Positions 7,093 through 13,964 of a stretch of 17,393 bases of DNA are shown here, piece after piece. The stretch is taken from the NCBI GenBank assembly GCA_902493145.1, contig CABUOA010000036.1:1-17393 (forward strand), given 5' to 3'. Numbering within the stretch: position 1 is the first letter of the stretch; the number at the start of each line of letters is the position of its first letter. The stretch is from an uncultured Collinsella sp. GTDB taxonomy: Bacteria > Actinomycetota > Coriobacteriia > Coriobacteriales > Coriobacteriaceae. The translations under genes were made by a program, and so were the position numbers. The notes below the pieces were generated by a model. It saw only the letters and a list, made by a program, of their open reading frames with translations, had not been told where the DNA came from and searched no databases.

Positions 7093-8484
7093 CTACGCCG
7101 TCAACGGCGCCGGCTCGTGCGGCTCGCCGTTCAATTCAACGATGACCTGTGTTCCCACGCCTTCCTGGGACTTCACGCGCATGCCGGAATCTTCTCCGTA
7201 AAAGAAATGGATGCGCTGAAGCACGTTGAAGAGCGCCAGGCCGCAACCTCGCTTGATGGATCCGTCGGCGGTAATGCTCTCGGGCTCCTCTCGGCGATGT
7301 TGCTCAAACAGATGCGCGCAGACTTCTTCGCTCATACCGATGCCGTCATCTTCGACGATGATCTCCAAGCCGTCATCGGTCTCAAAAGCCCTAACACGAA
7401 TAGAAAGCGGCTCGGTCTCGCGCTGCGCATGCTTGATGCAGTTTTCGAGCAGCGGCTGCAAGATAAACGGCGGCACCAGGCTGTCGCGCACCTCAAAGTC
7501 GATGTCGACCGAAACGCGCAGACGGCCGTCGCCATAACGAGCCTGCATTAGATTGATATAGCGAGTGCCCTGTTCCACCTCGTGCTCGAGCGTGGTGAGC
7601 GTATCGGAATCAGAAAGCGTCTGACGATAGTAATTGGAAAAGTCGATCAGCAGCGACCGCGCCTTGTCGGGCTCGGTTCGAACGAGCGACACAATCGTGC
7701 TAATGGTATTGAATAGAAAATGCGGGTCGACCTGCGATTGCAAGGCGCGCAGCTCCACGCGGGCCGTGAGCTCGTCCTGGCGCTCGAGCTCAAAGCTCGC
7801 AAGCTGCGTGGAAATGAGGTCGGCAAAGCCCGAGGCAAGCGCCGTCTGGCGCATATCGATGCTGCTCAGACGGGGATAATACAGCTCGAGCGTGCCCACG
7901 CAATGCCCGCGCACGGTAAGCGGTGCGACAATACCGACGCGCAGGCGCGGAAAGTAGCCACCCGTCTCATTGGAGGCGTCGCGCGAAAACACGCTTTGCT
8001 CACCGCTGTTGATCACGTTGAGCGTGGTCTTGAGCACCACCGGGGTGCCGGCGGGACACTTTGCCGAATCCTCGCCCCAGCTTGCCAACACCTGCTTGCC
8101 GTCGGTAAAGCAGATGGCAGAGGCGATAGTTTCGGACAGGATGATCTTAGAGGCGCCCAGGGCAGCTTCGGGCGTAAGGCCGCGCGACGTGTAGGCGAAT
8201 ATTTTTGAAGCGATGGCGAGCGTGCGGTCGGTTGCGCTCGATGTGAGGTCGTCGGGGACCACAAAGACATACGAGAAAAAGAAGCACAGCATGACCAGGC
8301 CGGCAATGACGACAACGGCCGGAACGGGATTGGGATTATCAGTTAGATCCCAGATGAGCAGCAGGATAAGCAGCGGAACGACAATACCGAGCAAGATGGC
8401 TTGAACCACATGCTGAGCGGTACGAAAGACCTTGGTAGAGTTGTAGCTCTTGCCCAGAATCAGCCTATTGAGATCCACCGTCAT
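7093..8484 (-). CDS. LytS-like sensor histidine kinase with GAF-like domain, second copy
   Basis: A kinase of about 463 residues with the same plan as the copy at 1223-2566: two hydrophobic helices (about 27-46 and 54-76), a GAF-like region (about 90-235, with VGIVAPLTVRGHCVGTLELYY), a His_kinase domain with DPHFLFNTIS (acceptor His255) and HATPase boxes (PLLENCIKHA, DDGIGMSEE, GCGLALFN). The usual NPHFLFN is DPHFLFN here. The start is uncertain: ATG 8484 is only one or two bases from AAGGGG, whereas GTG 8478, two codons in, has the ideal 6-nt spacing. Longer in-frame starts up to 8553 would run through the terminator hairpin and are unlikely. It pairs with the regulator 38 bp downstream. Confidence 0.92.
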   Translation of the reverse strand: MTVDLNRLILGKSYNSTKVFRTAQHVVQAILLGIVVPLLILLLIWDLTDNPNPVPAVVVIAGLVMLCFFFSYVFVVPDDLTSSATDRTLAIASKIFAYTSRGLTPEAALGASKIILSETIASAICFTDGKQVLASWGEDSAKCPAGTPVVLKTTLNVINSGEQSVFSRDASNETGGYFPRLRVGIVAPLTVRGHCVGTLELYYPRLSSIDMRQTALASGFADLISTQLASFELERQDELTARVELRALQSQVDPHFLFNTISTIVSLVRTEPDKARSLLIDFSNYYRQTLSDSDTLTTLEHEVEQGTRYINLMQARYGDGRLRVSVDIDFEVRDSLVPPFILQPLLENCIKHAQRETEPLSIRVRAFETDDGLEIIVEDDGIGMSEEVCAHLFEQHRREEPESITADGSIKRGCGLALFNVLQRIHFFYGEDSGMRVKSQEGVGTQVIVELNGEPHEPAPLTA

Positions 8485-8510
8485 CCCCTTCTTACTGACG
8501 CACCCATAGC

Positions 8511-8537
8511 AATAAAGAGGGCCGCAAGCGACCCTCT
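8511..8537 (-). terminator. Terminator of the amidohydrolase gene, just upstream of the second kinase
   Basis: Minus strand AGAGGGTCG (8537-8529) and its partner CGGCCCTCT (8524-8516) form a 9-bp stem with one G-U pair and a 4-nt loop, followed by TTATTG. It ends 27 nt before the kinase start codon. It therefore either terminates the amidohydrolase transcript, sits in the kinase leader, or both. Confidence 0.72.
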
Positions 8538-8539
8538 CC

Positions 8540-8554
8540 ATTGCATTATGCAAT
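8540..8554. promoter_or_regulatory. Perfect 15-bp palindrome over a possible -10 of the second kinase
   Basis: ATTGCATTATGCAAT is a perfect inverted repeat (7-1-7) between the amidohydrolase stop codon and its terminator. On the minus strand it contains CATAAT (8550-8545), a plausible -10 for the kinase gene. TGTAAA upstream is only a weak -35. A palindrome centred on a -10 is a common operator layout. No regulator is assigned. Confidence 0.35.
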
Positions 8555-8595
8555 CAAATACTGTGTTTTACATCCAGCCATCGATGAACGGTAGC

Positions 8596-9873
8596 TTAGG
8601 CGCTGTACTTGTTTGCCTCGCCGAAGCTGCCGGCCTCGACAATCCAGCCGTCCTTCATGATGACGTCCATGTTGTCGGTGTTGAGCACGTGGATGTCGGC
8701 GGCGACGTCACCGTTGACGACCAGCAGGTCGGCGCACTTGCCGGCCTCGATGGAACCGGTCTCGTCCTCGATGTGGCACATCTTGGCACCGTTAAGGGTG
8801 GCACAGGTGATGGTCTCGACCGGGGTGAAGCCGATCTTGTCGACGAACTCGTACATCTCCTCGATGGAGCAGGTGCCGTACGGGGTGACGAAGGAGAAGG
8901 AGTCGGAGCCGATCGTCATGACGACGCCGCGCTTCTTGGCCTCGCGCAGGCAGTCGTAGTTGCGCTGCAGCTCCTTCTCGACCAGGGTGCCCTCGTACTT
9001 GTCGTGCAGCTCGGGGACGTAGACGGGCGGATAGGTGGCGTACCAGGTGGGCAGGAAGGCGATCGTCGGGGTGAAGAAGGTGCCCTGCTCGGCCATGAGG
9101 TCCATGGTGCGCTCATCGATATCGAAGCCGTGAATCAGCTGCTCGCAGCCAAAGCGAACGGAGTCGTAGGCGGCGGCGTGGTTGTTGTAGCAGTGACTCC
9201 ACACGGGGATGCCGACCATCTTTGCCTCTTCGACCACGGCCTGGATCTCCTCGGAGCAATAGTGCTGGTCGCGACCGGAATCCCAACGCCAGATGCCGCC
9301 ACCGGTAGCCCAGATCTTGATGGCATCGGGGTTCTCGCGCAGGCGACGACGGACGGCCTTGCGCAGATCCCAAGGACCATCGACCTGGTCGCCCCAGGGA
9401 TGGGATTCCTTGTTGAGCTCCTGGGTGCAGTGGTGGGAGTCACCGTGGCCGGCAACGCGGCAGAAGCCAAGACCAGTGGCCAGAACGCGCGGGCCCTTGA
9501 AGACGCCCTTGTCGATGCAGTCGCGAATCTGGATACCAAAGCGGCCGATCTCGCAGACGGTGGTGAGGCCGTGGGTGAGGCAGTCGTAGGCCTGCTTGAC
9601 GGCGACGGCCTGCTTCTCGAGGAGCGGCTGCATGACCCAGTCGGTGTCATCGTCGGTCAGGTTGCCCGAGAAGTGCAGGTGGGTGTCGATCAGGCCGGGA
9701 AGGACGGTCTTGCCGGCGGCGTCGATAACCTCAACGCCCTCGGGAAGGTCCTGCATAGCACCGGCATACTCGATCTTGCCGTTGTCGTCGACGAGAACGA
9801 GGGAGTTCTCGACCGGCTCGGCACCGGTACCGTCGATGAGCTTGCCGCCAACGATTGCGTACTTAGTGGACAT
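8596..9873 (-). CDS. Metal-dependent amidohydrolase, imidazolonepropionase/prolidase-like
   Basis: A 425-residue amidohydrolase-superfamily enzyme. DTHLHF supplies His65 and His67, IKIWATGGG supplies Lys186 (the likely carboxylated bridging lysine), WSHCYN gives His227, LIHGFDID His248 and IGSDSFS Asp324. This is a complete binuclear or mononuclear metal-site set. The N- and C-terminal segments (GGKLIDGTG; GSIEAGKCADLLVVNGD) form the usual composite beta-sandwich. Homologues include prolidases of the Sgx9260/Cc2672 type and N-acyl or ureido hydrolases; the substrate cannot be fixed from sequence. AAGGAGG lies 5 nt before the ATG. It follows the permease gene by 131 bp that hold two hairpins but no T run, so the pair probably forms an operon and the permease may import the substrate. 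Codon choice is strongly biased to GC-ending codons, suggesting high expression. Confidence 0.86.
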   Translation of the reverse strand: MSTKYAIVGGKLIDGTGAEPVENSLVLVDDNGKIEYAGAMQDLPEGVEVIDAAGKTVLPGLIDTHLHFSGNLTDDDTDWVMQPLLEKQAVAVKQAYDCLTHGLTTVCEIGRFGIQIRDCIDKGVFKGPRVLATGLGFCRVAGHGDSHHCTQELNKESHPWGDQVDGPWDLRKAVRRRLRENPDAIKIWATGGGIWRWDSGRDQHYCSEEIQAVVEEAKMVGIPVWSHCYNNHAAAYDSVRFGCEQLIHGFDIDERTMDLMAEQGTFFTPTIAFLPTWYATYPPVYVPELHDKYEGTLVEKELQRNYDCLREAKKRGVVMTIGSDSFSFVTPYGTCSIEEMYEFVDKIGFTPVETITCATLNGAKMCHIEDETGSIEAGKCADLLVVNGDVAADIHVLNTDNMDVIMKDGWIVEAGSFGEANKYSA

Positions 9874-9903
9874 GGTTCCTCCTTATGGATCCATATAGTG
9901 GGC

Positions 9904-9927
9904 GAGGCCATGTTGGGTTATGGCCTC
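9904..9927 (-). other. Intercistronic hairpin near the amidohydrolase ribosome binding site
   Basis: GAGGCCA (minus strand 9927-9921) pairs perfectly with TGGCCTC (9910-9904) around a 10-nt loop. No T run follows. A 12-bp palindrome TATGGATCCATA (9884-9895) comes next and directly abuts the AGGAGG ribosome binding site of the amidohydrolase. Confidence 0.5.
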
Positions 9928-9955
9928 ACAAAGCTACCCAAGTGGTGCCGGGTTC

Positions 9956-9984
9956 GGTGCGCGGAAGAGAGGGGTCCGCGCACC
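9956..9984 (-). other. Strong intercistronic hairpin after the permease gene
   Basis: GGTGCGCGGA (minus 9984-9975) pairs perfectly over 10 bp with TCCGCGCACC (9965-9956) around a 9-nt loop. Flanking CCGGG-like sequences can extend the stem with internal mismatches. There is no T tract, so this is more likely an mRNA-stability or processing hairpin protecting the permease message than an intrinsic terminator. Confidence 0.5.
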
Positions 9985-10004
9985 CGATCCGCCCCGGCTA
10001 GGCG

Positions 10005-11456
10005 TTATTTTTTGCGGGAATTGGTGAAGGCCATGAGGGCCAGGCCAACGGCCAGCCAGCCGATCACGATGCTCCACTCCACCATGTTGAGGGAGGCGGG
10101 AGAGAACGGGACCACGAGCAGGCCAATGATGACGGCGCAGGCAGCGACAGCGAGGCTGATGCCAAACTTGCCGCCGGGCACCTCGTAGGGACGAGGCAGG
10201 TCGGGCTCGGTGAAGCGCATGCGCAGGCAAGCGAGGGCGACCATGCCGCAGGAGAAGATGAAGGCGAGAGCCGACACGTTGGTCAGAGGGATGAGCATGT
10301 TCTTGCCCAGGAACGGACCGATGACGGTGATGACGCCCAGAACGGCGCAGGCGAGCTTGGGAGCGCCGGACTTGGGATCGACCTCGGCGAACTTCTCTGG
10401 CAGCTGGCCCTTGCGGCCCATGGCGAGCATGATGCGGCTCGTGGCGCCGTAGAAGGAGTTCATCGGGCCCATGGGTCCAAGCGTGGCGATGACGAGCATG
10501 GCCAGGTACAGGAGCATGTTGATGCCCTTGAGGCAGGCAAGCGCGGGAACCGGGCTCTTAACAAACTCATGCCAGTCGAGGATGGTGCCGAACGAGTAGA
10601 TGCAGACCATGTAGAAGCCGCCGGCGGCCAGCAGGGCCAGGGAGATGATCTTGCCGAACTTGTTCCAGTTGAGGCCCTCGGCTGCTTCCTCAGCCTGCTG
10701 AGGAATGGTATCGAAGCCGGCGTAGAAGAACGGGGTCAAAACCAGGACCGACACGATGCCGGCGAACAGGCTGGTGCCCTCGGTAGCGGGCTTGCCGCCG
10801 CCAGCACCGGTGACCTGGGAGAACACGGGCATGGCGTGTTCCGGCGAACCGGTGAACAGCGAGACACCCATGGCGAGCAGCATGCCGCAGAGCAGAGCCT
10901 TGGTCAGGAAGGCCTGGAGCTTGGCGGCCGAGCTGGCACCGCGGAAGTTGAGGAAGATGACGTAGACTGCAAAGCCGAGCGCGATTAGCGTCGGGAACAA
11001 GTAAACGTCGGCGCCCAAGATGGTGTAGAGCTTGACGGCGCGCAGCCACTCAAGGCCGGGCAGGCTGCCGAACATCTCGGACACGAGAGTCGAGATGGCG
11101 ATGGCCTCCCACGGGCACAGGATGCCGTTGCCCAGGGCCAGGAGCCAGCCGGTGATGTAGCTCAGCGTACGGCCAAAGCTACGGTCGACATACTCGACGA
11201 TGCCGCCCGAGATGGGGATAGCAGCCGTGAGCTCACCGAAAACAGCTCCGACGGGCACGAGGAAGATTGCACCCAAGAGGAATGCGATCATAGCGGGAAC
11301 GGGACCGCCGCCCACAACCATCCAGTCGCCGACCTGCAGAACCCAACCGGTACCGATGATGGCACCGAAACCGATGGTGAAGAAGTTCCAGAGCGAAAGC
11401 GTTTTCTTCATGCCACCGTTACCCTCGACTGCAACTTCTGCGTTCTTGTCCGCCAT
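10005..11456 (-). CDS. APC-family amino acid permease
   Basis: A 483-residue membrane protein with about twelve hydrophobic segments. The first helix carries the APC-superfamily signature GFGAIIGTGWV (residues about 24-34), and GELTAAIPISGGIVEYV follows helix 2, as is usual in amino acid/polyamine permeases. TPFFYAGFDTIPQQAEE matches the helix 6-7 region. ATG 11456 was chosen over an upstream GTG at 11495 because AGGAGGG lies 5 nt before it and the GTG sits at the edge of a hairpin. It precedes the amidohydrolase gene and probably imports that enzyme's amino-acid-like or peptide-like substrate. Its message has a leader with two perfect hairpins. Strong GC-ending codon bias suggests high expression. 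Confidence 0.9.
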   Translation of the reverse strand: MADKNAEVAVEGNGGMKKTLSLWNFFTIGFGAIIGTGWVLQVGDWMVVGGGPVPAMIAFLLGAIFLVPVGAVFGELTAAIPISGGIVEYVDRSFGRTLSYITGWLLALGNGILCPWEAIAISTLVSEMFGSLPGLEWLRAVKLYTILGADVYLFPTLIALGFAVYVIFLNFRGASSAAKLQAFLTKALLCGMLLAMGVSLFTGSPEHAMPVFSQVTGAGGGKPATEGTSLFAGIVSVLVLTPFFYAGFDTIPQQAEEAAEGLNWNKFGKIISLALLAAGGFYMVCIYSFGTILDWHEFVKSPVPALACLKGINMLLYLAMLVIATLGPMGPMNSFYGATSRIMLAMGRKGQLPEKFAEVDPKSGAPKLACAVLGVITVIGPFLGKNMLIPLTNVSALAFIFSCGMVALACLRMRFTEPDLPRPYEVPGGKFGISLAVAACAVIIGLLVVPFSPASLNMVEWSIVIGWLAVGLALMAFTNSRKK

Positions 11457-11811
11457 TGTTTCCCTCCTTTCCTTTTTGACGCCCCTTGGCGTCACCCCTT
11501 GCGCGGCCTGTTTTGCCGCGCGCTTTTATTTCGTGGCTTTAAGATACGGCCTTGGCACAGCAGCGCCGCTTATGGCTCGACCGAAGGCAAAACTGTAAAA
11601 CGAGCGGTGCCGTTTTTGGGACGAACGGCGGAAGACGTCATTCATCTTGGACGCTTTCATCTTGTCTGCTTTTGAAGACCTGTTGCCGTGACGCTTGGCG
11701 CGCGGCGCGGCAACGTTCATACCATTTGTCAGGCTTTTGGCGCACATGCCCATGTGTCGTGCATCTTTTTATGTAGGATAGACAAGTTACACATGAGGCA
11801 AGGTGATTCGA
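11457..11811. other. Divergent intergenic region, 355 bp
   Basis: No convincing gene lies here. It holds the two permease-leader hairpins (11477-11521), an inverted repeat GTTGCCG/CGGCAAC (11682-11688 and 11708-11714), and a perfect CACATG-CC-CATGTG palindrome (11743-11756). The palindrome lies about 55 bp upstream of the C39-like gene and could be an operator. TAGGAT near 11776 could be a -10 for the C39-like gene, but no good -35 pairs with it. Promoters for the divergent genes must lie here but are not clear by eye. Confidence 0.5.
11477..11521 (-). promoter_or_regulatory. Two-hairpin 5' leader of the permease message
   Basis: Reading the minus strand, GCGCGGC-AAAACAG-GCCGCGC (11521-11501) is followed after 6 nt by TGACGCC-AAGG-GGCGTCA (11494-11477), both perfect 7-bp stems. 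Then come AAAAAGG and the permease ribosome binding site. Neither has a T run in this direction. On the plus strand the first is followed by GCTTTTATTT and could act as a terminator, but no plus-strand gene precedes it. A translational or processing control element is more likely. Confidence 0.45.
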
Positions 11812-12813
11812 ATGGCATACGGATACAATGACGGCGACCAACGGCCACAAAGCGTGCGCCTTGCCGGCCGCACCACGCCAACGCCCAGAAGCACCTCCGA
11901 CAACGACAGCCCGCAGCGCCCCCAAGAGCAGCTCGGGGCTTCTTCGCGGCAACAAAGCCGTACCGTGCGGCAGTCAGACCGAATGAGTACGAGCACACGC
12001 CAACGCCAGACCGACACATCGCAGCCACGCCGCTACGATCGCCGTAAGACCGACTACTACGTTAAGCGCTCCTTTTCGCGACCTCAACGCGATCGCGGCA
12101 ATTCCGCCCCTCACCCCGCGTCGCACATCACAAGCCACGCGCTTCCGGCCCGCCGCCTACGCCTTGCGTTTTGCTCCATCGCCGCCTGCCTCGTCTTTGT
12201 GTTTTTGGGATCCTGTATCTCCCACGGATCAGCCGGTCTTGAGCCCACTGCCGAGGACAAGCTGCTTAAAGCTCCCGTCGCGCCCGGCTACTCATTTGCC
12301 TTTTCGACCCCGCGCTCGCAATGGCAGGCCGGCACCATGCCCCACATCTACCAAATTGACCCCGCATGGTCGGAGCTGCCCTATGCCGGTGGCACTATTC
12401 GCGAAAACGCTTGCGGTCCAACTTGCCTCACCATGGTCTATATCTTTAAGACCGGCCATACCGATAAGACGCCGGTCGATATATGCGCACTAGCCGAAGC
12501 CGGCAACTACGCCCCCACCGGTGCAACCGAATGGTCGTTTATGACAAGCGGTGCGTGGCAGCTGGGGCTCAACGGAACACAGCTCTATAACGATCGCGAC
12601 TCGATGACTCAGGCGCTGCGTTCGGGAGCGCCCGTCATCGCCGCTGTTCGGCCGGGCACCTTTACCAACGTGGGCCACTACATTGTGCTTTACGGTATTG
12701 ACGACGCCGACCAGATTCAAGTCTTCGACCCCAACTCGGCCAGCCGCAGCGCCCGCCGCTGGGGCGTCGTAGAGGTCCTCAACGAAGTCGAAGCCATGTG
12801 GGCCTACTACTAG
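11812..12813 (+). CDS. Membrane-anchored C39-like papain-fold peptidase with disordered N-terminus
   Basis: A 333-residue protein in three parts. Residues 1-115 are rich in Arg, Gln, Ser, Thr and Pro and look intrinsically disordered. A hydrophobic helix at about 118-137 is an uncleaved membrane anchor, with a positive cluster RRLR just before it. The extracytoplasmic part matches peptidase C39-like (C39_2) domains: ENACGPTCL with Cys201, GHYIVLYGID with His289 and FDPN with Asp306 form a plausible triad. Such domains occur as cell-surface peptidases or amidases in Gram-positive bacteria; substrate unknown. ATG 11812 is preferred over GTG 11803 because AAGGTGA lies 5 nt before it. The stop codon TAG falls inside the palindromic repeat that follows. 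It is convergent with arcC and not in an operon. Confidence 0.82.
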   Translation: MAYGYNDGDQRPQSVRLAGRTTPTPRSTSDNDSPQRPQEQLGASSRQQSRTVRQSDRMSTSTRQRQTDTSQPRRYDRRKTDYYVKRSFSRPQRDRGNSAPHPASHITSHALPARRLRLAFCSIAACLVFVFLGSCISHGSAGLEPTAEDKLLKAPVAPGYSFAFSTPRSQWQAGTMPHIYQIDPAWSELPYAGGTIRENACGPTCLTMVYIFKTGHTDKTPVDICALAEAGNYAPTGATEWSFMTSGAWQLGLNGTQLYNDRDSMTQALRSGAPVIAAVRPGTFTNVGHYIVLYGIDDADQIQVFDPNSASRSARRWGVVEVLNEVEAMWAYY

Positions 12814-12894
12814 TCATTGGGGACAGACTTAAATGAGTGGTCATTGGGGACGCTCTTGTTTGACTAGTCATTTAAGAACGTCCCTAATGACTAG
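12810..12894. repeat. REP/RAYT-like palindromic repeat cluster, three units
   Basis: Three 31-bp units: A (12810-12840) and B (12837-12867) in direct orientation and C (12864-12894) inverted. Unit C has perfect 9-bp ends, CTAGTCATT and AATGACTAG. A and the reverse complement of C agree at 25 of 31 positions, B and C at 24 of 31. The shared core is TCATTxGGGAC followed by CTT. B and C together can form a long hairpin. GGGGAC-containing palindromes of this kind are, from memory, typical of repeats mobilised by REP-associated tyrosine transposases (Y1 family); no such transposase is in the window. Unit A supplies the stop codon of the C39-like gene. Confidence 0.65.
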
Positions 12895-12903
12895 CTGAAT
12901 AGC

Positions 12904-12936
12904 AAAAGCCCCGCAGTCGGAGCGGACTGCGGGGCT
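12904..12936 (-). terminator. Rho-independent terminator of arcC
   Basis: A perfect 12-bp stem, AGCCCCGCAGTC with GACTGCGGGGCT (12936-12925 and 12918-12907 on the minus strand), has a 6-nt loop and is followed by TTTGC. It lies about 65 nt after the carbamate kinase stop codon. It is perfectly symmetrical and may also stop convergent transcription from the C39-like gene, although the plus strand has no T run. Confidence 0.85.
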
Positions 12937-13001
12937 CATGAAGAGAGGCTAGTTTGTGGGCGCTTTGCCTGGCGCCCACGAGAGATGCAACAGAGTAGAG
13001 A

Positions 13002-13964
13002 CTACTCGTGGATGCGGGTACCGGAGAGGCCGGCCATGGTCTCGGCGGCCTTGTCCAGAGCACCGATGATGCAGGTGCGGCCCTTGCGGGAACGGGCGAA
13101 CTTGATGGCAGCGCGGACCTTGGGCTCCATGGAACCCTTGCCGAACTGGCCCTCGTCGGCCAGGCGCTCGGCCTCGTCGGCGGTGAGATCCTCGAGCTCC
13201 TCCTGGTTGGGCTTGCCGAAGTTGATGGCGACATGCTCGACGGCGGTCAGCAGGAACAGAACGTCGGCGTCGCAGTCCTCGGCCAGCAGCTCGCCGCCCA
13301 GGTCCTTGTCGATGACGGCGGGAACGCCCTTGTAGCAACCCTTGTTCTCGTAGTCGCGGACGACGGGGATGCCGCCGCCACCGCAGGCGATGACGATGAA
13401 CTCGTTGTCGAGCAGGTTGAGGATGGAGTCAGCCTCGACGATCTTCTTGGGATCGGGGGAGGCGACGACGCGACGCCAGCCGCGGCCGGAATCCTCGACG
13501 AAGACCTTGGAGGGATCCTCGGCCATGAACTCCTTGGCCTGCTCCTCGGTGTAGAAGGGACCGATCGGCTTGGTCGGATTCTTGAACGCGGGGTCGTCCG
13601 GATCGCACTCGATCTGGGTGACGACGGTGGCAGCGTGCCAACGCTTATAGCGCTTGTGCATCTCGCGGCCAATGCCCTGCTGCAGGTGATAACCAATGTA
13701 GCCCTGGGACATGGCGCCGCACTCGGGCAGCGGCATCTCGGGGGTACCGATGGCATCGTGGGCAGCGGCGAAGGCGTTCTGGATCATGCCGACCTGCGGG
13801 CCGTTGCCGTGGGTGATGATGATCTCGTTGCCCTGCTCGATGAGACCGAGGAGAGCGTGGGCGGTGTTGCTCACGGCCTCGATCTGCTCGACGGGGTTGT
13901 TGCCGAGGGCGTTGCCGCCGAGGGCGACGACAATACGATCGGGCTTGCCAAGAGGCTTAGACAT
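13002..13964 (-). CDS. arcC: Carbamate kinase
   Basis: A 320-residue enzyme of normal length for the family, in the amino acid kinase fold. Visible motifs: VALGGNALG (13-21), THGNGPQVG (51-59), the CACGGGGIPV-type glycine loop (here IACGGGGIPV), AVIDKDLGGELLA, and the C-terminal GQFGKGSMEPKVRAAIKF. It converts carbamoyl phosphate and ADP to carbamate (then CO2 and ammonia) and ATP, the energy-yielding step of arginine, citrulline, agmatine or ureide fermentation. No arginine deiminase or ornithine carbamoyltransferase gene is adjacent, so the source of carbamoyl phosphate is elsewhere. ATG 13964 has AAAGGA 9 nt upstream; an in-frame ATG at 14000 has no binding site. Codon bias is extreme (GAG, CTC, GCC, CGC), suggesting high expression. 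It has its own terminator and appears monocistronic. Confidence 0.95.
   Translation of the reverse strand: MSKPLGKPDRIVVALGGNALGNNPVEQIEAVSNTAHALLGLIEQGNEIIITHGNGPQVGMIQNAFAAAHDAIGTPEMPLPECGAMSQGYIGYHLQQGIGREMHKRYKRWHAATVVTQIECDPDDPAFKNPTKPIGPFYTEEQAKEFMAEDPSKVFVEDSGRGWRRVVASPDPKKIVEADSILNLLDNEFIVIACGGGGIPVVRDYENKGCYKGVPAVIDKDLGGELLAEDCDADVLFLLTAVEHVAINFGKPNQEELEDLTADEAERLADEGQFGKGSMEPKVRAAIKFARSRKGRTCIIGALDKAAETMAGLSGTRIHE

Noticed and set aside
8401..10188. A 595-codon open frame on the plus strand opposite the amidohydrolase
   Set aside because: It is antisense to a gene with a full set of catalytic residues. Its translation is a repetitive Val/Ala/Gly/Asp-rich product of the complementary codon bias, with no recognisable domain and no ribosome binding site.
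11526..11753. A 75-codon minus-strand frame in the divergent intergenic region
   Set aside because: It is short and very basic, with no family resemblance and no good ribosome binding site. It occupies DNA expected to hold the promoters.
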